Below are positions 24,996 to 34,009 of a stretch of DNA of 62,907 nucleotides, piece by piece. The stretch is from contig CAMYKU010000010.1 in NCBI GenBank assembly GCA_947259105.1, forward strand, positions 851 to 63,757, written 5' to 3'. Below the pieces are notes generated by a model. The model worked only from the letters and a program-made list of their open reading frames with translations, was not told the origin of the DNA and searched no databases. This stretch comes from an uncultured Alphaproteobacteria bacterium (GTDB lineage: Bacteria > Pseudomonadota > Alphaproteobacteria > UBA8366 > JADFVY01). Every line of letters begins with the position of its first letter. Within the stretch, counting starts at the first letter, position 1. The position numbers were made by a program, and so were the translations under genes.

Positions 24996-25432
24996 CCGCT
25001 GAGACAGCAACGACGGTCCCCACCGTCCGGATATCGCGGCTCATGCCGGCCCCGCGCGAGGACGTGTTCGCGGCCTGGCTGGATGGCGAAGGCATGCGGC
25101 ACTGGATGTGCCCCGGCGATGTCAAGGAAACCGACGCCGAGATCGACCCGCGCGTCGGCGGCCGGTTCCGCATCGTCATGCATGGCGCGGAGAACGATTA
25201 CGAGATGACCGGCGAGTATGTGGAGATCGACGCGCCGCGAAGGCTCGCCTTCACCTGGGCCTCGCACGCGACCGCCGGGGGCTCGCTGGTCATCATCGAG
25301 TTCCACGACCGGGGCGAAGAGACCGAACTGGTGCTGACCCACGACCGCTTGCCGAGCGCCGAGATCGCCGAACAGCACGAGGCGGGATGGACGAGCATCC
25401 TGGAGAAACTGACAGCCCGGCTGGCGGCCTGA
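24992..25432 (+). CDS. SRPBCC / AHSA1-domain protein
   Basis: A 146-residue protein of the START/SRPBCC fold (AHSA1-like). Key patterns are VRISRLMPAPREDVFAAWLDGEGMRHWMCPGDV near the N-terminus, DPRVGGRFRIVMHG, EYVEIDAPRRLAFTW, ELVLTHDRLPSAEIAEQHEAGWTSILEKL. These proteins have a hydrophobic cavity and may bind a small ligand that also controls the ArsR repressor. ATGA overlap with the repressor gene shows translational coupling, and AGGAGAAAAG serves as ribosome site. Confidence 0.9.
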   Translation: MTAETATTVPTVRISRLMPAPREDVFAAWLDGEGMRHWMCPGDVKETDAEIDPRVGGRFRIVMHGAENDYEMTGEYVEIDAPRRLAFTWASHATAGGSLVIIEFHDRGEETELVLTHDRLPSAEIAEQHEAGWTSILEKLTARLAA

Positions 25433-25445
25433 CGGGAGAGAGCAC

Positions 25446-26153
25446 ATGCAGCAGCACAAGATCGTATCGAGAGAGGATTGGATCGCCGCGCGAAAGGACT
25501 ATCTCGCGAAGGAAAAGGAATTCACCAGGGCGCGCGATGCGCTGAGCGCCCAGCGGCGCCAGCTGCCCTGGGTGAAAGTCGACAAGGAGTACGTCTTCGA
25601 GGGGCCTGACGGGCAGGAAACGCTGTCCGATCTGTTCGCGGGCCGCAGCCAACTGATCGTCTATCACTTCATGTTCGGCCCCGACTGGGAGGAAGGCTGT
25701 CCGTCCTGCTCGTACCTGGCCGATCATTTCGACGGCGCGATCGTGCATCTGAACCATCGCGACGTCAGCATGGTCGTGGCGTCCCGGGCGCCGCTGAAAA
25801 CGCTCGAGGGCTACAGGAAGCGGATGGGCTGGCGGTTCAAGTGGCTGTCGTCGCTCGGCAGCGACTTCAACCACGACTACCACGTCTCGTTCGACGCGGA
25901 CGAAACCGCCGGGGGCGAGGTCTACTACAATTACCGGACGGGCTCGTTTCCGAGCGAGGAGGCGCCGGGGATCAGCGTCTTTCACAAGGACGCCAACGGC
26001 GACGTCTTCCATACCTATTCGGCCTATGCCCGCGGCCTCGACATGCTGATCGGCGCCTACAACCTTCTCGATCTGGTGCCGAAGGGCCGCGACGAGGCCG
26101 GGCTGAATTTCACCATGGAATGGCTGCGCCGCCACGACCGGTACGAGGACTGA
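25446..26153 (+). CDS. DUF899 family thioredoxin-like protein
   Basis: A 235-residue protein with a thioredoxin-like fold. The N-terminal part has the DUF899 signature RKDYLAKEKEFTRARDALSAQRRQLPWVKVDKEYVFEGPDG. MFGPDWEEGCPSC carries a CxxC-type pair (C85, C88), and the C-terminal GISVFHKDANGDVFHTYSAYARGLDML is conserved. The biochemical role is unknown; a redox function is inferred from the fold and cysteines. It follows the AHSA1 gene by 13 nt with GGGAGAG before the ATG, so it is the third gene of the operon. Confidence 0.9.
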   Translation: MQQHKIVSREDWIAARKDYLAKEKEFTRARDALSAQRRQLPWVKVDKEYVFEGPDGQETLSDLFAGRSQLIVYHFMFGPDWEEGCPSCSYLADHFDGAIVHLNHRDVSMVVASRAPLKTLEGYRKRMGWRFKWLSSLGSDFNHDYHVSFDADETAGGEVYYNYRTGSFPSEEAPGISVFHKDANGDVFHTYSAYARGLDMLIGAYNLLDLVPKGRDEAGLNFTMEWLRRHDRYED

Positions 26154-26233
26154 GGGCGGGATCTCCGCTGTCGGGCGGACGTCGTAGCGGCTATAATTCC
26201 GGGAATTCCGCCGGACCAGCGTGGTTGAAAACG

Positions 26234-27232
26234 ATGCCGCCCGTTCGAAAGCGTTTGCCCTGGGGCATTGTGGTTGTTGTCCTGTTGACGTTCGCCGTGC
26301 TGTCGGCGGTCGGCGGGTGCTGGATCGTGACCAACCCGGTCCATGTCACGCCGCAACCGGCCCCCGCGCCGCACGCGGAGTCCGTGCGGCTGCAGGCCGA
26401 TGTCCGGCACCTCACCGCGATGAGCCCGTCCCGGACCGCGCGCAACGTTGCGGTGCTCGACGCGGCGGCGGGTTATATCGGGCAGTCCTTCGCCGCGGCG
26501 GGCTGCACGATGACGGAACAGGCCTTCGAGATCGACCGGACGACCTACCGGAACATCGTCTGCGCCTTCGGCCCGGAAGCCGCGCCGCGTCTTGTGATCG
26601 GCGCCCACTACGACGTGGCCGGCGAGGGCAATCCCGGCGCCGACGACAATGCCAGCGGCGTCGCCGCGATCCTGGAGCTGGCGCGGCTGGTCGGCGCGGC
26701 GAAACCGGTGCTGGCGCACCGTCTGGAGCTGGTCGCCTTCACACTGGAGGAGCCCCCGCATTTCCGCACGCCGAACATGGGCAGCCACGTCTACGCGCGC
26801 GGCATCGCTGAAGAGGAGATCCCGCTGAAGCTGATGATCAGCGTCGAGATGGTCGGCTATTTCTCGGACGAGCCCGGCTCCCAGGACTATCCGGCCGGTA
26901 TTCTGCGATGGCTCTATCCGGACACGGCGAACTTCATCGGCGTCGTGGGCCGGACCTTCGACAGATCATCGGTGGCGCGGGTCAAGGCCCTGATGACGGC
27001 GGCCGGGGTGCTGCCGGTGCATTCGATCAACGCGCCGGTCGCCCTTGCCGGGATCGATTTTTCCGACCACTGGAGTTTCTGGGAGAACGATCTGCCGGCG
27101 GTCATGGTGACCGACACCGCGTTCTTCCGGAATCCGCACTACCACCGCCCGACCGACACCGCCGGGACCCTGGACTATCGCCGTATGGCCGCGGTCGTCG
27201 ACGGCCTGTACCAGGTCGCGGCGGGATATTGA
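26234..27232 (+). CDS. M28-family zinc aminopeptidase-like protein
   Basis: A 332-residue exported protein with one N-terminal membrane segment (residues 10-30). Metal-binding motifs of family M28 are present: GAHYD (His), GADDNASGVAA (bridging Asp), LEEPP (Glu pair region), SVEMVGYF and, near the C-terminus, NPHYHRPTDT (His). It should be a periplasmic or membrane-anchored di-zinc peptidase; the substrate is unknown. The ATG at 26234 has no good ribosome site. It follows the DUF899 gene by 80 nt and is probably a separate unit. Confidence 0.88.
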   Translation: MPPVRKRLPWGIVVVVLLTFAVLSAVGGCWIVTNPVHVTPQPAPAPHAESVRLQADVRHLTAMSPSRTARNVAVLDAAAGYIGQSFAAAGCTMTEQAFEIDRTTYRNIVCAFGPEAAPRLVIGAHYDVAGEGNPGADDNASGVAAILELARLVGAAKPVLAHRLELVAFTLEEPPHFRTPNMGSHVYARGIAEEEIPLKLMISVEMVGYFSDEPGSQDYPAGILRWLYPDTANFIGVVGRTFDRSSVARVKALMTAAGVLPVHSINAPVALAGIDFSDHWSFWENDLPAVMVTDTAFFRNPHYHRPTDTAGTLDYRRMAAVVDGLYQVAAGY

Positions 27233-27334
27233 CCCGCCGGCATCGGCCCGTTCAGGCGCGGATGATTTCATGTAATTTGTTAGGACGTTTCGGCGTATCC
27301 TCAATCGCAGACATATCGATTCGCGCCGGGATTC

Positions 27335-28765
27335 ATGGAAGACACTCTCCAGCTGACAGGCATGGCCTTCGTGATCGTCGCCGCGACCCTCTGCGGCGTG
27401 GCGATGACGCATCTCAGGCAGCCGGCGATCGTCGGCTATATCCTGGCCGGCGTGCTGCTGGGCCCGTCGGGGCTGGGATTCGTCACCGACCGCGCGCAGG
27501 TCGGCGCGCTGGCCGAGCTGGGCGTGCTGATGCTGCTGTTCTTCATCGGCATGGAGCTGTCGCTGCGCAGCTTTCGCTACACCTGGCGGATCGGCCTGTT
27601 CTCGACCCTGATCCAGGTGTCGGTGAGCATCGGCGGGATGCTGGTCGTGCAGCATTTCATGGGCTGGCCGCTGGGTTACGCCGTGTTCTTCGGCTTCGTG
27701 CTGGCGCTGAGCAGCACCGCGGTCGCGGTCAAGATGCTGGACGATGTCGGCGAGCTGCGCACCCGCGTTGGCCGCACCGCCATCAGCGTGCTGATCGCCC
27801 AGGATCTCGCGGTGGCGCCGATGCTGCTGATCGTCGGTGGGCTGTCCGGCGGCGAGGTGCAGATTGCCGTGGTCCTGAAGGTCGCGGCATCCGTCGGGCT
27901 GCTGATGGCTGTCGCAGCCTTTTTCAGCCGGCGCCGGCGGATCAGCCTGCTGCCGATCAAGCTCGTGGTCGGCAATGTCGACCTCTTGCCGCTGGCCGCC
28001 ATCGGCTGGTGCTTCGGCTTCGCCGCGCTGGGCGGCATCACCGGTCTGAGTCCCGCCTACGGCGCCTTTTTTGCCGGGCTACTGGTCGGCAACAGTGCGC
28101 AGCGGCAGGACGTGATGGAAGTCGCACAGCCGATCCAGAGCGTCCTGCTGATGGTCTTCTTCCTGTCGATCGGCCTGTTGATCGATCTTTCCTATCTGTG
28201 GGCCAATCTGTGGCTGGTGCTGGGGCTGTGGTTCTTCGTCGCGGTGTTCAAGACCGCCCTCAACGTCATCATCCTGCAGTTCATGGGCGAGCCGCCGCAC
28301 CGCGCCTTCATGACCAGTCTCAGCCTTGCCCAGGTCGGCGAGTTCTCTTTCGTGCTCGGCGCGGCGGCGCTCAGCCACGGCGTCATCACGTCGGACATCC
28401 ACCGGCTGGTGGTTGCGGTCACCGTCGTTTCGCTGGTGACCAGCCCGTTGTGGATGCACAGCGTGCGGCGCCTGCATGACCGGGCGGCACGCAGCGCACC
28501 GACGCCGATGGCGCTGCTGAAGATCGTCTATGTCCGCGAATGGCGATGGACGCTGCGGCTAACCTCGGGCGTCGCACAGTGGTTCCAGGGGCTGACCATA
28601 CGCATCAAGGCGCATTACTGGCGGCGCAAGCACCGGCGCGAGATGCTGTCCCGAACCGAAATCATGCCACCGCCGGCGAACGATCCGCTGCCGGAGCCGG
28701 ACCCGCCCGAGCCGCCGTCGGACCCGGACGAAGACGAAGACCGGCCGAGCGTCGGCGATGCCTGA
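27335..28765 (+). CDS. CPA2-family cation:proton antiporter (Kef-type)
   Basis: A 476-residue membrane protein with about 12 transmembrane segments of the Na+/H+ exchanger fold: [76 protein letters not shown] (carrying the transport Asp), [16 protein letters not shown], and [13 protein letters not shown]. It exchanges K+ or Na+ for protons. No C-terminal TrkA-N domain is present; the tail (residues 400-476) is basic, then Pro/Asp-rich. It overlaps rnhB by 8 nt. Confidence 0.92.
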   Translation: MEDTLQLTGMAFVIVAATLCGVAMTHLRQPAIVGYILAGVLLGPSGLGFVTDRAQVGALAELGVLMLLFFIGMELSLRSFRYTWRIGLFSTLIQVSVSIGGMLVVQHFMGWPLGYAVFFGFVLALSSTAVAVKMLDDVGELRTRVGRTAISVLIAQDLAVAPMLLIVGGLSGGEVQIAVVLKVAASVGLLMAVAAFFSRRRRISLLPIKLVVGNVDLLPLAAIGWCFGFAALGGITGLSPAYGAFFAGLLVGNSAQRQDVMEVAQPIQSVLLMVFFLSIGLLIDLSYLWANLWLVLGLWFFVAVFKTALNVIILQFMGEPPHRAFMTSLSLAQVGEFSFVLGAAALSHGVITSDIHRLVVAVTVVSLVTSPLWMHSVRRLHDRAARSAPTPMALLKIVYVREWRWTLRLTSGVAQWFQGLTIRIKAHYWRRKHRREMLSRTEIMPPPANDPLPEPDPPEPPSDPDEDEDRPSVGDA

Positions 28766-29356
28766 CTATTCGCTCGAAGCGTCGCTCGGCGGGACGGTCG
28801 CCGGGATCGACGAGGCCGGCCGCGGCCCCTGGGCGGGGCCGGTGGTGGCCGCCGCCGTGGTGCTGGACCCGCTGAACTTGCCGCGCGAGCTGGCGGCCGG
28901 GCTCGACGACTCCAAGAAACTGAGGAGACCGGTCCGGGAACGGCTGTTCGAGCTGGTCGTAACCCACGCAACCGCCGGAATCGGTGAGGCGAGCGTTGCG
29001 GAGATCGACGCGCTGAATATCCTGCAGGCGACGCTGCTGGCGATGCGGCGGGCCATCGACCATCTGCCGGTCCGTCCGGACCACGCCATCGTCGACGGCA
29101 ACCGCGCGCCGGGCCTGGACATTCCCACACGGACCGTGGTCGGCGGCGACGCGCTCTGTCTGTCGGTCGCCGCGGCCTCCATTGTCGCCAAGGTGACGCG
29201 CGACCGGATCATGGCGCGGCTGGCTGCCGAATTCCCGGTGTTCGGTTGGTCCAGCAATGCCGGTTACGGCACCAAACAGCATGCGGCGGCGTTGGAGACG
29301 CATGGCGCCACGAGGCATCACCGCAGGAGCTTCGCACCGGTCGCAAAACTCCTGAA

Positions 29357-29360
<4 letters not shown>
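28758..29360 (+). CDS. rnhB: Ribonuclease HII
   Basis: A 200-residue type 2 RNase H that nicks RNA-DNA hybrids and removes single ribonucleotides. The catalytic DEDD residues are visible: Asp and Glu in [13 protein letters not shown], Asp in [11 protein letters not shown], and the conserved LDDSKKL. The C-terminal [27 protein letters not shown] is typical. The start overlaps the antiporter gene's end by 8 nt. It lies directly upstream of ccrM, as in several alphaproteobacteria. Confidence 0.97.
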
Positions 29361-30533
<1,173 letters not shown>

Positions 30534-30597
30534 GAAACGGCGCGGTGCGGCGTTTCATGCTATCGTCGGGACGGGGGAGATGCATCGGAGGATCTCA

Positions 30598-31023
30598 ATG
30601 ATCGCGAAAACCCCTCGATTTGCACTCGCTGCCGCCCTGGCGCTCACATTGCTGGGGGGATGCCCGCCGCCGGACAAGCCGGCGAATGCCGCCGCCGATT
30701 CAACGGACACCGCGAAGCCGATTCTCCGGCTGGCGGGGGTCGAACAGATCGAGATCGCGGTGCTCGAGTCCGATCCGGTCCAGGTTCGGGTCGTGGTCTA
30801 TGGCTGGATGTCGGATTCGTGCACGACGATACGGAATTTCGAGCAGATCCGAGAAGGCTCGCTGATCCGCCTGAAGATCATCACCACGCGCCCCGCGGAT
30901 GTCATGTGCGCCCAGATGATCAAGCGCTTCCGCAATACGTACCCCGTGGAGACCACGGGCCTGCCGCCCGGCACCTACACGCTCGACGTCAGCGGCAAAC
31001 AGGAACAGTTCACGCTGCCCTGA
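30598..31023 (+). CDS. Small putative lipoprotein
   Basis: A 141-residue protein with a lipoprotein signal (lipobox LGGC, Cys 21 region). The mature part, about 115 residues, contains IEIAVLESDPVQVRVVVYGWMSDSCTTIRNFEQ and GLPPGTYTLDVSGKQEQFTLP, with two cysteines that could form a disulfide. It looks like a beta-sandwich protein, and no family was recognised. GGAGG lies 6 nt before the ATG. It follows ccrM by 64 nt on the same strand. Confidence 0.75.
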   Translation: MIAKTPRFALAAALALTLLGGCPPPDKPANAAADSTDTAKPILRLAGVEQIEIAVLESDPVQVRVVVYGWMSDSCTTIRNFEQIREGSLIRLKIITTRPADVMCAQMIKRFRNTYPVETTGLPPGTYTLDVSGKQEQFTLP

Positions 31024-31163
31024 ACCCGAATCATCGGCGCGCGAACGCGTGGCCCCGGATATCGAGTTGCACGGAAATCAATCAATCGAAACGAGTTGAC
31101 TGCGCTGCGGCCGACGACCCAACGCTGTTATATAAACGTGGCACTTCGCTCGCGGTCCAAGTG

Positions 31164-31550
31164 TCAGTTTTGCATCGAATTGGCAATGAGGATGGTATCC
31201 AGACGACCACAAATCGATGACGAAAATTCTTGGACACCAACAAAATCTCCTTGCCACCCAATCATCGTACACTGGTCTTCAGCCGGGCGCGTGTAATAGA
31301 GGATGTTGACATAGCGCCCTGCGGGCAATGGGAATCTAATGACTGCGCTTACATTGCCTGGCGCGGTGTAATAAAGCTTGCGCCAATCGTTCCGGTGAGA
31401 ATTTAGAACATGAACCAGTTCTTTGCTTTCGGCGGGGTTGAGGGCGGGCTGGTCGAATTTCGTCTCTTCCGGCAGCTCTGGCATTTCCGGGCCGCAGGCA
31501 GCAACCGTACCTGCAAGCGCTAAAATGCTGACCGCCACGCGTATACGCAT
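31164..31550 (-). CDS. Small putative lipoprotein in a low-GC patch
   Basis: A 128-residue protein with signal peptide and lipobox (VAAC, Cys at about residue 19). The mature part has ESKELVHVLNSHRNDWRKLYYTAPGNVSAVIRFPLPAGRYVNILYYTRPAEDQCTMIGWQGDF. Two mature cysteines could pair. Not recognised. Codon use is less GC-biased than the neighbours, most clearly in the 3' part, which suggests acquisition or low expression. It is convergent with the previous lipoprotein gene. Confidence 0.65.
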   Translation of the reverse strand: MRIRVAVSILALAGTVAACGPEMPELPEETKFDQPALNPAESKELVHVLNSHRNDWRKLYYTAPGNVSAVIRFPLPAGRYVNILYYTRPAEDQCTMIGWQGDFVGVQEFSSSICGRLDTILIANSMQN

Positions 31551-31742
31551 TACCGCCACATTTCGTACCGTTCGCACGAAACCGCCTACTGAACAGGGCG
31601 GGAAGAATCCGCGCGGCAAGTATAGCGGGAACAAGATCGGCCCGCACCTCTTGGGTGAGGTCGAAGTGGCCGATGACTCTGCTTTTAATCTACTGTCGGG
31701 CCGACAGTGGGCGCCGGCGCGCCGGCGACGGGTTGCGCGCCT

Positions 31743-33152
31743 TTATGGGCCGGCTGCCTCGCCCGCCGCGGACAGGTCGCGATGGATGGTTTCGGCGGCG
31801 TTCTTGCCGGCGCCGGCGGCGAGAATGACCGTGGCGGCGCCGGTGACGATGTCGCCGCCGGCGTAAATTCGTGCGCGCGTGGTGCGGCCGGATTCGTGGT
31901 CGGCGACGAGGCAGCCCCACTGGTCGGTCTCCAGCCCGGTGGTGCTGCTCAACAGCAGCGGGTTGGGCGTCGTGCCGATCGACAACACCACGTTGTCAAC
32001 CGGGATGACGAACTCGGAGCCGGCCACCGGCACCGGCCGCGCGCGCCCCGACTCGTCGGGCTCGCCCAGTTCCATGACCTGGCATTTGAGCCCGGTAACC
32101 CAGCCCTCGTCGTTGCCGAGCACCTCGATGGGATTTGTCAGCCAGTGGAACTCGACGCCTTCCTCGATGGCGTGGTGATACTCCTCGATGCGGGCGGTCA
32201 TCTCGGTCTCGCTCCGCCGGTAGACGATCAGCCCCTGTTCCGCGCCCATGCGCAAGGATGAGCGTACGGTGTCCATTGCCGTGTTGCCGGAGCCGATCAC
32301 GGCCACCCGCTTGCCGACCTTCATCGGCGTATCGGCGGCAGACTCATAGGCCCGCATCAGGTTGATGCGCGTCAGGAATTCGTTGGCGGAGAACACGCCG
32401 TTGAGGTTCTCGCCGGGAATACCGAGGAACTTGGGCAGCCCGGCACCGGTGCCGATGAAGATCGCGGCGTAGCCCATATTCTCCAGAAGGTCGTCGAGGG
32501 CGATGGTCTTGCCGACGATGACGTTGGTGACGATTTCGACGCCGCGCTGCCTGAGGACATCGATCTCCCAGTCGAGGACCGAATTGGGCAGGCGGAATTC
32601 CGGGATGCCATAGCGCAGTACCCCGCCGGCCGCGTGCAGTGCCTCGAAAACGGTCACCCTATATCCCATATCCGCCAGCTGGCCGGCGCAGACCAGCCCC
32701 GCCGGGCCGGAGCCGACGATTGCGATCTTCTCGTCGCGCCAGGGTTTCGGGGCGCCGCCATTGGCCGGCTGCCCGCGCTCCCAATCGGCGACGAACCGCT
32801 CCAGATGCCCGATGGCAGCCGCGTTGAAGCGGTTGTTCATGTGGCAGCGTTCCTCGCACTGACTCTCCTGCGGGCAGACCCGGCCGCAGATGGCGGGCAG
32901 CGGGTTGGCGCTGCGCAGGATCGAGGCGGCCTCGGAGATATCGCCTTTGGCAATGGCGTGGATGAAATCCGGGATCGGAATGCGCACCGGGCAGCCCTCG
33001 ACGCAGATCGCGTCCTGGCAGCGCAGGCAGCGCTCGGCCTCGAACATCGCCCGCTGCATATCGAATCCTTCGTTGACCTCGAGGAAGTCGTGGGCGCGCA
33101 GGCCGGCGTCGCGCTCGGGCATCGGCGTCTTATCGCTTCGCTTGACCGGCAT
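31743..33152 (-). CDS. NfnB / GltD-like NAD(P)H oxidoreductase
   Basis: A 469-residue iron-sulfur flavoprotein of the glutamate synthase small-subunit family. The N-terminus has two [4Fe-4S] motifs, CLRCQDAICVEGCPVRIPIPDF and CGRVCPQESQCEERC. The FAD site is IAIVGSGPAGLVCAGQLADMGYRVTVFE. The NAD(P) site is VAVIGSGNTAMDTVRSSLRMGAEQ, followed by VYRR. The C-terminal motif is YAGGDIVTGAATVILAAGAGKNAA. No glutamate synthase large subunit is adjacent; instead it follows an NfnA-like gene and a 2-oxoacid oxidoreductase. That context points to NfnB-like transfer of electrons to NAD(P) rather than glutamate synthesis. Confidence 0.9.
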   Translation of the reverse strand: MPVKRSDKTPMPERDAGLRAHDFLEVNEGFDMQRAMFEAERCLRCQDAICVEGCPVRIPIPDFIHAIAKGDISEAASILRSANPLPAICGRVCPQESQCEERCHMNNRFNAAAIGHLERFVADWERGQPANGGAPKPWRDEKIAIVGSGPAGLVCAGQLADMGYRVTVFEALHAAGGVLRYGIPEFRLPNSVLDWEIDVLRQRGVEIVTNVIVGKTIALDDLLENMGYAAIFIGTGAGLPKFLGIPGENLNGVFSANEFLTRINLMRAYESAADTPMKVGKRVAVIGSGNTAMDTVRSSLRMGAEQGLIVYRRSETEMTARIEEYHHAIEEGVEFHWLTNPIEVLGNDEGWVTGLKCQVMELGEPDESGRARPVPVAGSEFVIPVDNVVLSIGTTPNPLLLSSTTGLETDQWGCLVADHESGRTTRARIYAGGDIVTGAATVILAAGAGKNAAETIHRDLSAAGEAAGP

Positions 33153-34006
33153 CAGGCTCCTCCCGCCGCGCGCTGGCAGGCCGTCGCCTGCCGTTCGGCG
33201 GCATCGTGTTCAAGATCGATATACATCTTGTTGCGCCGGACCGCTTCATTGAAATCCACGTTGTGGGCATCGAAGAACGGGCCGTCGACGCAGGCGAACT
33301 TCACCTCGGTTCCGACGGTGACGCGGCAGCCGCCGCACATGCCGGTGCCATCGATCATCAGCGGATCCATCGAGACCAGGGTCTCGATGCCGGCGGCGCG
33401 GGTGGTATCGGCGACGGCGCGCATCATCGGCATCGGGCCGATCGCCACCACCCGGTCCGGCCGCCCCGGACCGTCGCCGTCGATCAACTGCTGCAGGCGT
33501 TCGGTCACGAACCCCTTGAACCCGGCCGAGCCGTCATCGGTGCACAGCTCCAGGCCGCCGCAGACGGCGCCCAGCTCGTCGGTCAGGATCAGCAGGTCCT
33601 TCTCGCGCGCGCCGACGATCGCCGTCGTCTTTTCACCGCGCTCGGTCAGGTCGCGCATCAGGCACAGCAGCGCCGCCGCGCCGAACCCGCCGCCGACGCC
33701 GACGACATGGCCGCCGGCCGCGATTTCGGGCGCGGTGCCCAGCGGGCCGACCAGGTCGAGGATCTCGTCGCCCTCGTTCAACGCTCCGAGCAATCTTGTG
33801 GTGACGCCGACCGCCTGGACGACGATGGTGATTTCGCCCCGCCCGCCGTCGTAATCGGCGATGGTGAGCGGGATGCGCTCGCCGTCCTCATGGACACGGA
33901 CAATGACGAACTGTCCCGGCCGCGCCGCCGCCGCGATCAGCGGCGCATCGACGACGAACAGGGTTGTGACCGGAGTCAGGGGGCGTTTGCTGAGTATCCG
34001 TGCCAT
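33152..34006 (-). CDS. NfnA-like FAD/NAD-binding [2Fe-2S] flavoprotein
   Basis: A 284-residue protein of the ferredoxin-NADP reductase superfamily (sulfide dehydrogenase / NfnA / PyrK-like). The N-terminal FAD barrel has RPGQFVIVRVHEDGERIPLTIADYD. The NAD-binding half has VGVGGGFGAAALLCLMRDL and VVAIGPMPMMRAV. Near the C-terminus, DGTGMCGGCRVTVGTEVKFACVDGPFFDAH supplies the cysteines of a [2Fe-2S] cluster. It shares one base with the downstream NfnB-like gene. NfnA and NfnB homologues form ferredoxin-dependent, sometimes electron-bifurcating, transhydrogenases. Confidence 0.88.
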   Translation of the reverse strand: MARILSKRPLTPVTTLFVVDAPLIAAAARPGQFVIVRVHEDGERIPLTIADYDGGRGEITIVVQAVGVTTRLLGALNEGDEILDLVGPLGTAPEIAAGGHVVGVGGGFGAAALLCLMRDLTERGEKTTAIVGAREKDLLILTDELGAVCGGLELCTDDGSAGFKGFVTERLQQLIDGDGPGRPDRVVAIGPMPMMRAVADTTRAAGIETLVSMDPLMIDGTGMCGGCRVTVGTEVKFACVDGPFFDAHNVDFNEAVRRNKMYIDLEHDAAERQATACQRAAGGA

Positions 34007-34009
34007 CGC

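Noticed and set aside
31743..33152. Plain glutamate synthase small subunit
   Set aside because: No large subunit is adjacent, and the NfnA-like partner and oxidoreductase context point to an NfnB-like role. The glutamate synthase option is kept as an alternative only.
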